A DNA stretch of 14,972 nt, taken from the NCBI GenBank assembly GCA_038222915.1, contig JBBRHH010000083.1:1-14972 (forward strand). The letters are read 5' to 3'. Under the pieces are notes generated by a model, which saw nothing but the letters and a program-made list of their open reading frames with translations, was not told where the DNA came from and made no database searches. Below are positions 5,999 to 11,796 of the stretch, piece after piece (the first letter of the stretch is position 1; every line of letters begins with the position of its first letter). The DNA is from JBBRHH01 sp038222915. GTDB lineage: Bacteria; Planctomycetota; Phycisphaerae; Tepidisphaerales; Tepidisphaeraceae. Both the position numbers and the translations under genes were made by a program.

Positions 5999-6916
5999 TC
6001 AGCGACCGCGTCGGCTGCCCGCGTTGAGTCCGGCCTGACGTTTCACATGGGCTTCGAGCTGCTCGCCGGCGCGGGGCCCAAAGTCTTCGGCGTAGCGGAT
6101 GATGCCAGTTTGGAATGATTCAAGCAGGCCGACCTTTGCGTTGGGCGACGCGATCCCGATGCTGTCGAGTATTTCGATGAGTTTGTCGGCGTGCTGCTGG
6201 GTGATTTCCCGCACTTCCTGGGGGCCAGGCCGGATAGGCGCACCGCTGTCGTTGTGGCCAAAGTGACCTGCCGCGATGGCTGAGGGGAGGGGACGAGGGA
6301 CGGGGAGGCGGGCAATAACTCGTCCGGGGCTCGTGCGACGCGCTTGCGAGAGGAGTGCAGGTTGCACTTCGAGAGATGCCGGCGCCGGCGGCCGCTGCGT
6401 CTCGATTCCGATACCCGCATGGCGGGCGCGCAGCGCCTTGCCAAACGCGTCGGCGGCCTCAGGGCCAAACACTTCCTGGTACGTATCCAACAGGGTCCGC
6501 CACCAACCTTCCAGGCGAGCGGGTTCCCGGTCCAGCGAGAGGCGCAGGCGTTCCCGGCCACGATCAGTGCGGGGAATCCGCCCGGTCGCCGGGTATGCGC
6601 CGCGACGTCGAGCATCGAGCACGGCGTCAAGTTCGTGCAGTGCCCCGAGCAACAGGATGGCATGCTCGTCGTGAATCGCCTTGATACGCTCCGGCGTCGT
6701 ATACTCATCGGCGATCAGGCCGGCGTCGATCGCTTCCGGCATGGGCTGCGGAAACGTGTCTCGAAAATCCCATGGCAGCCATTGCACCGGCTCGACGGGT
6801 ACAGACGCCGGCGAAAGCTCTGCCGCCGCGGCCGAGGCGCTTTCGGCCGGCGCATTCCAGTTAATCTGAAGCTGGCCCGACGTGTCGCCGCTGTTGCGGG
6901 AACTGCGACGCCTCAC
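5999..6916 (-). CDS. Unknown protein, 305 aa, last gene of a three-gene operon
   Basis: I do not recognise this soluble protein. It begins with a basic, Ser/Arg-rich tail. Next comes a conserved-looking block around residues 43-145 (VQWLPWDFRDTFPQPMPEA, ERIKAIHDEHAILLLGAL, LDREPARLEGWWRTLLDTYQEVFGPEAADAFG). After a Pro/Arg-rich linker there is a helical C-terminal part (EVREITQQHADKLIEILDSIGIASPNAKVGLLESF). The C-terminus is basic. There is no signal peptide or membrane segment. It starts with GTG at 6916 overlapping the upstream stop as GTGA, so coupling is likely. Codon use matches the backbone genes. It lies between the partition region and ardC, suggesting a plasmid maintenance or transfer accessory role, which is only inference. 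Confidence 0.7.
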   Translation of the reverse strand: MRRRSSRNSGDTSGQLQINWNAPAESASAAAAELSPASVPVEPVQWLPWDFRDTFPQPMPEAIDAGLIADEYTTPERIKAIHDEHAILLLGALHELDAVLDARRRGAYPATGRIPRTDRGRERLRLSLDREPARLEGWWRTLLDTYQEVFGPEAADAFGKALRARHAGIGIETQRPPAPASLEVQPALLSQARRTSPGRVIARLPVPRPLPSAIAAGHFGHNDSGAPIRPGPQEVREITQQHADKLIEILDSIGIASPNAKVGLLESFQTGIIRYAEDFGPRAGEQLEAHVKRQAGLNAGSRRGR

Positions 6917-7218
6917 CTTCTGCGCGCTCCGGGCGGCGGCGTTAATCCATTATCGCGTTGCGACGTCCAGACCCATCTGCCGGACTTATCCTGCTGTTCC
7001 GGGTCGTCCGAAGAGATCTTCCTTCTAAACCAGTACCGGGCCATCTCCGCGTCATCAGACAACAGTACCGACCCGGTGCCGAGCGTGCTGGCCCGTTCCT
7101 CGTGCCACAGACCCACGTCGCTCCCATTGTCATAGAAGACCGACAGATGGGTGTCCGTGAGATTGCGGCCGATCTCCTGGTGGTCGGCGAAACGCTTGAA
7201 GAACGTGTCAGATTGCAT
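6913..7218 (-). CDS. Unknown protein, 101 aa
   Basis: This is an unrecognised soluble, acidic-to-neutral protein with several aromatic residues (FFKRFADHQEIG, LSVFYDNGSDVGLWHEE, MARYWFRRKIS, GRWVWTSQRDNG). The start ATG at 7218 shares one base with the upstream stop (TGATG) and the end overlaps the downstream GTG start (GTGA). Being held on both sides by coupled junctions is the main evidence that it is real. It has no membrane segment, and no separate ribosome binding site is needed. Confidence 0.65.
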   Translation of the reverse strand: MQSDTFFKRFADHQEIGRNLTDTHLSVFYDNGSDVGLWHEERASTLGTGSVLLSDDAEMARYWFRRKISSDDPEQQDKSGRWVWTSQRDNGLTPPPGARRR

Positions 7219-7661
7219 CAGCGGCTCATGCCCTGGCCCTGGCCGGCAATCTCACGGGCCAGCTCGTCAGATAATTTGCGGGTGTCAGCGTCGGCGTGGA
7301 TGGTCCAGGCCTTTTCATTGGCGCGGTAGGTGAAGCCGGCATCTTTCAGCTTCGCCAGCACTTCCTCCGCAGGCTTTTCCGCGAATATGAAAACGCGCTG
7401 TTTGAATCGGCGGTTTTCCCCCATTTCAAAGCCCTTCTCGCGGCTGGCGAAAATGGCTTTATACGGATCGCCCCAGGTCTTTGCCTGCGATTCGGCGTGC
7501 GCGACAACGTTTCCATTCTCGGCGACGGGCGGGCCGTCAATGTAGCCGGGCCGCGTCAACGGCGTTGCCGCGTCATGAGCGTCCGGCTCGGCGATGGCCG
7601 TGCCCGTGGCGATAGTATCGGCTTGCACTGCCTCTGCAGCAGGTTTCTTCTTGCGTGGCAT
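7218..7661 (-). CDS. Unknown protein with a C-terminal DUF3560-like 'KP...LK..GF' motif, 147 aa
   Basis: The N-terminal 60 residues are low-complexity (PRKKKPAAEA, then Ala/Asp/Thr-rich). The C-terminal part, about residues 85-125, reads RRFKQRVFIFAEKPAEEVLAKLKDAGF and ends in an aromatic EKAWTI. It resembles the 'FDGKP...R..LK..GFRW....W' motif I know from DUF3560-like plasmid proteins, whose function is unclear. ATG 7661 is chosen because AGGGGG lies five bases before it; an upstream extension to 7718 would run through the hairpin at 7687-7708. It is the first of three overlapping genes and lies 150 bases downstream of the ardC stop, beyond the ardC terminator. Confidence 0.7.
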   Translation of the reverse strand: MPRKKKPAAEAVQADTIATGTAIAEPDAHDAATPLTRPGYIDGPPVAENGNVVAHAESQAKTWGDPYKAIFASREKGFEMGENRRFKQRVFIFAEKPAEEVLAKLKDAGFTYRANEKAWTIHADADTRKLSDELAREIAGQGQGMSR

Positions 7662-7686
7662 GTCTTCCCCCTGACGAAGAATTGAG

Positions 7687-7708
7687 ACCCTCAGCCTTCG
7701 GCGAGGGT
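7687..7708. repeat. Hairpin in the leader of the 147-aa gene
   Basis: ACCCTC-A-GCC pairs with GGC-GAGGGT around a TTC loop, giving nine base pairs with one unpaired A. On the plus strand it is followed by TGTTTTGC; on the minus strand, the direction of the genes, no T-tract follows. It may be a leader structure or a weak plus-strand terminator. Confidence 0.4.
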
Positions 7709-7761
7709 TGTTTTGCAATCATGGCACCGAATGGTTGAAAAATCGTAAACACCAAAGAAAA

Positions 7762-7785
7762 AGGCGCCGGGATTAGCCGGCGCCT
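7762..7785 (-). terminator. Intrinsic terminator of ardC
   Basis: AGGCGCCGG (7762-7770) and CCGGCGCCT (7777-7785) form a perfect nine-pair GC-rich stem with a six-base loop. On the minus strand the stem runs into TTTTTCTTT from the run at 7754-7762. It sits 27 bases past the ardC stop and would separate ardC from the next operon. Confidence 0.85.
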
Positions 7786-7811
7786 CGACAAACATGAATG
7801 ATTGCAGCGGC

Positions 7812-8687
7812 TTAGTCGTGCTCGCCGCGTTCCCCGCGAATCCAGTCGGCGGAGCGCTGGGCCTGCCCGGCGGCGGAGACAATCATTTTCTTGTCTGATT
7901 TCAGCTGCTTGAGCCATCCGCCAAGGTAAGCGGCCTGATTCCCGATCACGGTCGGCGTGATGCCCGCATGACCGCAAAGGAACGCGGCCGACATTTCCGC
8001 AACCAGCTCTTCCTTGCCGTAGTCGGCTGAGCCAAAGGGCTGCGGATTGGAGTCCAGTTTCCGATCAAGTCGGGAACTATGCCCGGTCGAATGGGACAGC
8101 TCGTGAAAGAGCGTCGAATAATATTCCTCGCTCGATGCGAACCGGGTCGGCTCGGGAACGTTCACGCTGTCGGTCAGCGGCCGATAGAATGCCTGCTGTC
8201 CGCCGTGCTCGATTGCGGGACCGCCGGCATAGCTCGCCACGATGGACGCGGCAGCGTCGATGGGCCTGAAGTCGATCGGCTCGAACTTCACCGCGTCGGG
8301 GATCTCGATGCCCGCCATCTGCTCTGCGTTGAAGACGTTGTAATAGCGGAGGACGGGGACCCGGGTCGGCTCTCCCGTCGCCTTGTCGGTCGTTTCGTAC
8401 TGCTTCCAGAAGACAACCATCGAAGACTTTTCCCCCTTCTTCACCGATCCGCCCCGCTCCCTCGCCTGGTTGAAAGTGAGCCAGTAGGACGAGCCATAAC
8501 CCCTCGCATACGCGGTGAACGCCAGCAAAAAAACATTGACGCCGCGATACTGCTTGCCGGTGTTTAGATTCTTCGGATGGCCGGCCGCGGTCCGCCCCAA
8601 GATGGGCGATCGCCAGGGGACAACGCCCGCTTCAAGCATGGCGATGATCTGGTCGGTGACGGTCTGATACAGGTCGAAAGTAGACAT
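7812..8687 (-). CDS. ardC: ArdC-family antirestriction protein (ssDNA-binding domain plus zincin metalloprotease domain)
   Basis: Residues 1-130 match the ArdC N-terminal ssDNA-binding domain: DLYQTVTDQIIAMLEAGVVPW, LNTGKQYRGVN, WLTFNQARERGGSVKKGEKS, then VFWKQYE. Residues 140-291 form the zincin-like domain, with HELSH at 195-199 (zinc ligands His195 and His199, catalytic Glu196), a further GHSSRLDRK, and EELVAEMSAAFLCGHAGI at 226-243, where Glu231 is a likely third ligand. ArdC proteins are made early in a recipient and protect incoming single-stranded plasmid DNA from restriction. ATG 8687 is chosen because GAGGAG lies six bases before it. The length of 291 residues is normal. The gene has its own leader hairpin and terminator, so it is probably monocistronic. 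Confidence 0.92.
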   Translation of the reverse strand: MSTFDLYQTVTDQIIAMLEAGVVPWRSPILGRTAAGHPKNLNTGKQYRGVNVFLLAFTAYARGYGSSYWLTFNQARERGGSVKKGEKSSMVVFWKQYETTDKATGEPTRVPVLRYYNVFNAEQMAGIEIPDAVKFEPIDFRPIDAAASIVASYAGGPAIEHGGQQAFYRPLTDSVNVPEPTRFASSEEYYSTLFHELSHSTGHSSRLDRKLDSNPQPFGSADYGKEELVAEMSAAFLCGHAGITPTVIGNQAAYLGGWLKQLKSDKKMIVSAAGQAQRSADWIRGERGEHD

Positions 8688-8712
8688 AGCGTGCTCCTCA
8701 ATCGTGTTCGCT

Positions 8713-8756
8713 TGAGGTCTCCGGGGCCGTGGCGACACGCCACAACCCCCGCCTCA
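8713..8756 (-). promoter_or_regulatory. Long interrupted hairpin in the ardC leader
   Basis: TGAGG/CCTCA, GGGG/CCCC and GTGGCG/CGCCAC pair in register around an ACA loop, with small internal loops between. It ends about 25 bases before the ardC start and would be transcribed with it if the promoter lies further upstream. It could control early expression or be a protein site. Confidence 0.45.
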
Positions 8757-8963
8757 GCTTTCATGGAGGAAGGCACGGGAGCGGCTGGGCGCAGCGGTCA
8801 AGGTGGATCTGCCCGGAGGGAGGGGACCCTTTGGGGAGGGACCTTGACGGCGAGCACCGGCCGCTAAACTGGCAGTCCGAAATCTGAGAGGGGATTGGCG
8901 TCTTCGCCGCGTTGGCTGTCTCGCATGCACGGCATTGCGACGCGTGCACACTGCACCGAGCGA
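8757..8963. other. Intergenic region between divergent ardC and the toxin gene
   Basis: No gene is supported. It contains GTCAAGGT at 8797-8804 and its exact complement ACCTTGAC at 8841-8848 around a purine-rich, G-run-containing centre, a possible operator or part of the ardC promoter. I see no convincing minus-strand promoter hexamers. Confidence 0.35.
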
Positions 8964-8992
8964 TTGCCAGCGTGTGATTTATAGGTTACAAT
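8964..8992 (+). promoter_or_regulatory. Sigma70-type promoter of the toxin-antitoxin operon
   Basis: TTGCCA at 8964-8969 and TACAAT at 8987-8992 each match the consensus at five of six positions, with an ideal 17-base spacer. The expected transcription start, about seven bases after the -10 element, falls on or next to the ATG at 9000. Confidence 0.7.
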
Positions 8993-8999
8993 ACGGTCG

Positions 9000-9329
9000 A
9001 TGATTGAGCTTCGGCGGTATGTGACGCGCACCGGCACGGAAGTGTTCACCGAGTGGTTTACGGGCCTTAAGGACAAGCGGGCGCGCGCGAAGATCGCGGT
9101 GCGCCTCACGCGCCTGATGGCCGGAAACTTCGGCGACTGCAAGCCCCTTGCTGACGGCGTGTGGGAACTGCGGATTGGCTGGGGTCCGGGCTACCGCGTC
9201 TACTATGCGATGGCCGGACAGGCGATCGTGCTGTTGCTGTGCGGCGGGGACAAGCGCAAACAGGCCGCTGACATTCGGCGCGCTATCGGCTACTGGACCG
9301 ATTACCAGGAAAGGACAAGGAAGCAATGA
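9000..9329 (+). CDS. RelE/HigB-type toxin (phage-derived Gp49-like, addiction module killer family)
   Basis: This 109-residue protein starts MIELRRYVTRTGTEVFTEWF and has the RelE-fold core pattern: KIAVRLTRLMAGNFGDCKPL, then DGVWELRIGWGPGYRVYYA (about 52-70) and a closing IVLLLCGGDKRKQAADIRRA. Members are ribosome-dependent mRNA interferases neutralised by an HTH antitoxin. It precedes its antitoxin and overlaps it as ATGA, the toxin-first order of higBA-like modules. No Shine-Dalgarno is visible; the promoter ends seven bases before the ATG, so the mRNA may be leaderless. On a plasmid the pair would kill or arrest cells that lose the element. The family is confident; actual toxicity is not shown. 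Confidence 0.9.
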   Translation: MIELRRYVTRTGTEVFTEWFTGLKDKRARAKIAVRLTRLMAGNFGDCKPLADGVWELRIGWGPGYRVYYAMAGQAIVLLLCGGDKRKQAADIRRAIGYWTDYQERTRKQ

Positions 9330-9640
9330 AGCGAAAAGTAAAAGGGAAAACGAGCGTGTCGCACGACGAAGCGATGATCGAAGAGCTGCGCGCCGACCCG
9401 GAATTCGCCGCCGAGTATCTGAAAGCAGCGATTGAGGACTCGGAAGAGCCAAAGGTGCTTCTGATCGCCTTGCGGCAAATCGCCGAGGCCCGTGGCGGAA
9501 TCGCGAAAGTGGCCAAGTCTGCGGGCGTTGAGCGAGAAAGCCTCTACCGCGCTCTTTCCTCCCGTGGAAACCCGCGATTGTCAACGCTTTCAGCGGTGGC
9601 TCGAGCAGTTGGTCTCAAGCTCACGGTCGAGGCGATTTGA
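9326..9640 (+). CDS. HTH-type antitoxin (HigA-like addiction module antidote)
   Basis: This 104-residue protein has an acidic helical N-terminal part (VSHDEAMIEELRADPEFAAEYLKAAIED) of the type that contacts the toxin. A Cro/C1-like HTH follows at about residues 56-100 (GGIAKVAKSAGVERESLYRAL, then NPRLSTLSAVARAVGLKL). It should neutralise the upstream toxin and repress the shared promoter. The start overlaps the toxin stop as ATGA and has AAGGA four bases before it, which gives the antitoxin a ribosome site that the toxin lacks. This would favour antitoxin excess. Confidence 0.9.
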   Translation: MKRKVKGKTSVSHDEAMIEELRADPEFAAEYLKAAIEDSEEPKVLLIALRQIAEARGGIAKVAKSAGVERESLYRALSSRGNPRLSTLSAVARAVGLKLTVEAI

Positions 9641-9917
9641 ATCCCAACGCGCTGGGCAAACCTATCGGCACACGCTAGATGAGTGGGTTGGCGGGCCTGT
9701 CATAAAAAGGGGTGCGGGGAATCGCCCCGCAAAAGCTGCTTCCTGAAATGAGATTGTCTGTTGCGAAACCCAAAGCTGAGGGTTCAGCATTTGCGTTTTT
9801 GCCCCACAAAATAAATACCTCTTGAAAACTCTGGTCCGGATTTCGTACATACCCGAGCCGCGTCGCAAACAAATGGTTGTTTCTACTGGAGACGACATAG
9901 TCGTCACTGGAGCGGAC
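9641..9917. other. Intergenic region after the antitoxin gene, with hairpins
   Basis: No confident gene lies here. TGCGGGG/CCCCGCA at 9713-9731 forms a seven-pair stem with a five-base loop; on the minus strand it is followed by CCCCTTTTT, so it may stop minus-strand transcripts. GCTGA/TCAGC at 9776-9789 is a small stem followed on the plus strand by ATTTGCGTTTTTG, a weak terminator candidate for the toxin-antitoxin operon. An AT-rich stretch around 9796-9830 may hold a promoter for the next gene. Confidence 0.35.
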
Positions 9918-10178
9918 ATGGGTATTCGTGATGTACTGGGTTCATTGTTGGAAGGGTACGAACAAGGCCGGGCTGCTGGCCTGATGACGGGGCTACTTAG
10001 CCTCAAACGCGATGACGAGACCCTCGCGGAAATCATGCGTTTGGTCTCTTCCGCTTCCGAGGAGGAACTGGACCAGATGGAGCAGGTTCTGGCACATTCG
10101 TGCCAACACGCCTGGACAAGTTCCGCCCGCCAGCGGGCGGCCAAAGTCTATGGCCTGTTCCGCCGTTTCCGCGGGTGA
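9918..10178 (+). CDS. Small unknown protein, 86 aa (start uncertain)
   Basis: I do not recognise this protein. It is mostly helical, with a Gly-rich first part (MGIRDVLGSLLEGYEQGRAAGLMTGLL), an acidic amphipathic stretch (RDDETLAEIMRLVSSASEEELDQMEQVLA) and a basic C-terminus. The ATG at 9918 has GGAG five bases before it. The frame stays open upstream, allowing ATG 9873 or TTG 9822, which lack ribosome sites. It ends 46 bases from the methyltransferase stop, tail to tail. A long open frame on the other strand (9662-10144) is Ser/Arg-rich and looks like a shadow. Confidence 0.5.
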   Translation: MGIRDVLGSLLEGYEQGRAAGLMTGLLSLKRDDETLAEIMRLVSSASEEELDQMEQVLAHSCQHAWTSSARQRAAKVYGLFRRFRG

Positions 10179-10197
10179 GCGGGTCCGGAGCGTTCGC

Positions 10198-10219
10198 CCG
10201 TCGCGGCCTGGAGCGACGG
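10198..10219. repeat. Inverted repeat between convergent genes
   Basis: CCGTCGC (10198-10204) pairs exactly with GCGACGG (10213-10219) around an eight-base loop, between the stops of the small plus-strand gene and the methyltransferase. It has no T-tract on either strand, so it is a structural block at best. Confidence 0.35.
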
Positions 10220-10224
10220 AGCGG

Positions 10225-10962
10225 CTATCGCTTTCCAAACACCATGCACATGTCGTGCAGGCCAGGAATGAACGAGGAGCGATAGACCTTGCGGCTGCTG
10301 CTGGCGCCGTGGCTGAACCGCACGATGTCGGTACAGCACTGATGCAGGCCCAGCTCAAACGCAAGCCGCTTGGTATGAAAGGTGAGCGGCACGAATCCTC
10401 GCTCGCGGTCCTGATAATCACCCATCAGGATCGCGAGCTTGCCGCCTGGCCGGATCGCGCCGGCGCAGTTGGCGATAAGCAGCCGGTAGCGTTCAAGAAA
10501 AGCTTCCAAGGTCAGTGTGCGGGAGAGATCGCGCGGATCGTCACAGTAAAGCTTCTGCCTCCAGTATGGCGGATGAATCCATGCAAAGTCGAAACACTCC
10601 CGTGGAAACTGCGAGGCATCGCAAGCATCGACGTCTTGGCGCAGGTCGCTGGAGTAGCAGTAAATGCCCGCCTCCCGGCAGACATCGCGGCAAGTGCCGC
10701 TACCGGTCATCGGGTCAAAGACACTTCCGGGCCTGAAGTAGAGGAGCAAGTCCTTAATCAGATTGCCGCCGCAATTGCCCGGATAGCTTCGGTCGCCGTA
10801 TTCGCCGGGGCGGCTGAAGTGATAAAGGCTGGTCAGGTGCGGCACCGGGCTGGCAGTACGCGGAGCCCGCGGCAGCTTTGCGTAGACCTGATGGGCCGCT
10901 GTGGCCGCAAGCTGCTGACGATGCCTGTGTCGGTCGAAGAAGGGATTGATGGGATGTTTCAT
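10225..10962 (-). CDS. Orphan DNA methyltransferase (N6-adenine/N4-cytosine class)
   Basis: This 245-residue protein contains the SAM-binding motif I, SVFDPMTGSGT, with DPMTGSGT at 83-90, preceded by a motif X-like PGNCGGNLIKDLLLYF. The catalytic motif IV is WIHPPYW at 128-134, in place of the usual D/S/N-PP-Y/F/W. PGGKLAILMGDY (about 172-183) follows. The order X-I-IV, together with PPYW, points to an amino-methyltransferase acting on adenine N6 or cytosine N4. No restriction endonuclease gene is next to it, so it is probably an orphan that protects plasmid DNA or regulates genes. It overlaps the stop of the upstream 71-residue gene as ATGA. The His for Asp/Ser in motif IV is unusual. Confidence 0.85.
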   Translation of the reverse strand: MKHPINPFFDRHRHRQQLAATAAHQVYAKLPRAPRTASPVPHLTSLYHFSRPGEYGDRSYPGNCGGNLIKDLLLYFRPGSVFDPMTGSGTCRDVCREAGIYCYSSDLRQDVDACDASQFPRECFDFAWIHPPYWRQKLYCDDPRDLSRTLTLEAFLERYRLLIANCAGAIRPGGKLAILMGDYQDRERGFVPLTFHTKRLAFELGLHQCCTDIVRFSHGASSSRKVYRSSFIPGLHDMCMVFGKR

Positions 10963-11174
10963 ACGTTCCCCCCGTCCATCGCGTCTTCAAGCAGTTCTGC
11001 GTCGAGATGCATCCGAGCCGTGTCGAGTGCGTCCTCAAACTCATGGTCGTTGAGGTGGCACCAGTGCATGGCGTCGGCGAGGCAGTCGCCAAGATTGATA
11101 TAGGGCTCATCGTCGGAATAGGCGTTGAGGTTGGTGGCGAAGCGGTCGGCGCGTTGGCGGTTGGTGAATGTCAT
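10959..11174 (-). CDS. Small unknown acidic protein, 71 aa
   Basis: MTFTNRQRADRF is followed by an acidic helical body (SDDEPYINLGDCLADAMHWCHLNDHEFEDALDTARMHLDAELLEDAMDGG). I cannot assign a function; small acidic proteins of this kind are common in plasmid accessory clusters. The start is fixed by AAGGAG seven bases before ATG 11174. It runs into the methyltransferase gene by an ATGA overlap, so the two are co-translated. Its ribosome site context (AAGGAGAC-TTCAC) closely resembles that of the next gene upstream (AAGGAGAC-ACACC). Confidence 0.75.
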   Translation of the reverse strand: MTFTNRQRADRFATNLNAYSDDEPYINLGDCLADAMHWCHLNDHEFEDALDTARMHLDAELLEDAMDGGNV

Positions 11175-11198
11175 GTGAAGTCTCCTTGGGTGAAAGTG

Positions 11199-11223
11199 CC
11201 GGGCGGGCACGATGCCCGCCCGG
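11199..11223. repeat. Perfect 11-bp hairpin between two small genes
   Basis: CCGGGCGGGCA (11199-11209) and TGCCCGCCCGG (11213-11223) pair perfectly around CGA. It lies 13 bases past the stop of the 70-residue gene and 24 bases before the start of the 71-residue gene. Neither strand has a T-tract next to it. In the mRNA it would be a very stable stem, more likely a stabilising or partial-termination element than a full terminator. Confidence 0.7.
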
Positions 11224-11236
11224 TGTCTGGTTAGTT

Positions 11237-11449
11237 TCAGTCCTTCTTCTCGGTCGCCACGCGGAGCGTGATGCGGCCGTCGAGGGGGACGCATTCGATC
11301 TGGATGTTGAAGCCATTGCCGTCCTTGTGTTTCCAGGCCACGCCGATGCGGGTGAAGAATCCCTTGCCGCCCTCCCGGTCTTTGACCTGATAGGCGATGT
11401 GGCTCGGTGAACGGGATTCGGACGTGCTGGTTTCTTTAGTCGTGCTCAT
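11237..11449 (-). CDS. Small unknown protein, 70 aa
   Basis: This protein has a Ser/Thr-rich N-terminal tail followed by a compact, probably beta-rich domain (HIAYQVKDREGGKGFFTRIGVAWKHKDGNGFNIQIECVPLDGRITLRV). I recall close relatives as small hypothetical proteins on conjugative elements, without known function. The start is fixed by AGGAG seven bases before ATG 11449. It is the first gene of a minus-strand group with the 71-residue protein and the methyltransferase, separated from them by the strong hairpin at 11199-11223. Confidence 0.75.
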   Translation of the reverse strand: MSTTKETSTSESRSPSHIAYQVKDREGGKGFFTRIGVAWKHKDGNGFNIQIECVPLDGRITLRVATEKKD

Positions 11450-11551
11450 GGTGTGTCTCCTTCTCGTTGGTTGGGACCGCGACCATCGCGGCCTTACGGC
11501 ATGCACTTACAAAGCCGGCAAGTCCGGGGCGCAAGCGCACCGGTCAAGCGA

Positions 11552-11587
11552 AAGGCCGAAGGCTTCCAGCTTCTGGAAAGCGGCCTT
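11552..11587. repeat. Long two-part hairpin (AAGGCCG...CGGCCTT with inner TTCCAG-CTT-CTGGAA)
   Basis: Outer seven-base arms (11552-11558 and 11581-11587) and inner six-base arms (11564-11569 and 11573-11578) stack with a small asymmetric internal loop, 13 base pairs in all. No T-tract follows on either strand. It could be extruded as single-strand structure at oriT or act in a transcript leader. Confidence 0.6.
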
Positions 11588-11637
11588 GGCAGCTTGATCG
11601 GACCGGCGACGGATTTAGCGTGCCCGTGAAATAGGCC

Positions 11638-11648
11638 GCGTGGTGTGG
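11638..11648 (+). other. Sequence resembling the F-plasmid nic region
   Basis: GCGTGGTGTGG is, from memory, the F/R100 nic core (GCGTGGGGTGTGG) lacking two G residues. F TraI is also a MobF relaxase. It lies about 150 bases upstream of the relaxase gene. Short similarity alone can be chance. Confidence 0.3.
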
Positions 11649-11700
11649 ACCCAACAGTGAAAAAGGGACAAGCCGTTGAGTTGAAAGGAAACCCGCCTGA

Positions 11701-11730
11701 AATGCTCTTGCACCGACTCAAATGAGCATT
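11701..11730. repeat. Inverted repeat AATGCTC / GAGCATT upstream of the relaxase gene
   Basis: Seven-base perfect arms at 11701-11707 and 11724-11730 with a 16-base centre. It lies 66 bases before the relaxase start, where it could be an operator or part of oriT. Confidence 0.4.
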
Positions 11731-11796
11731 GGCAACAGAGCGTGTGCAGGACTTGTTCTTAACCGTTTCTCAACCGGTCGCGTGATAGAGTGGCCC

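Larger units (their letters stand above)
11450..11796. other. Intergenic region between divergent operons, candidate oriT and promoters
   Basis: No gene is supported in these 347 bases. They hold a CCGCGA/TCGCGG stem (11477-11491), a long hairpin (11552-11587), an F-nic-like sequence (11638-11648) and a seven-base inverted repeat (11701-11730) just before the relaxase gene. Origins of transfer are often close to the relaxase gene and consist of a nic sequence beside inverted repeats. Promoters for both flanking genes must also lie here, but I see no clear hexamers. Confidence 0.5.

Noticed and set aside
6344..7135. Plus-strand open frame of 263 codons antisense to the unknown operon
   Set aside because: The minus-strand genes have chained stop-start overlaps, while the plus-strand product is Arg/Cys/Ser-rich with no ribosome site.
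9662..10144. Minus-strand open frame of 160 codons opposite the small 9918-10178 gene
   Set aside because: The product is Ser/Arg-rich and crosses hairpins and AT-rich non-coding DNA; the plus-strand frame has a better start and amino-acid composition.
10012..11103. Plus-strand open frame of 363 codons antisense to the methyltransferase
   Set aside because: The opposite strand encodes clear methyltransferase motifs and a small gene with a good ribosome site and ATGA overlap; the long antisense frame reflects GC-rich codon bias.
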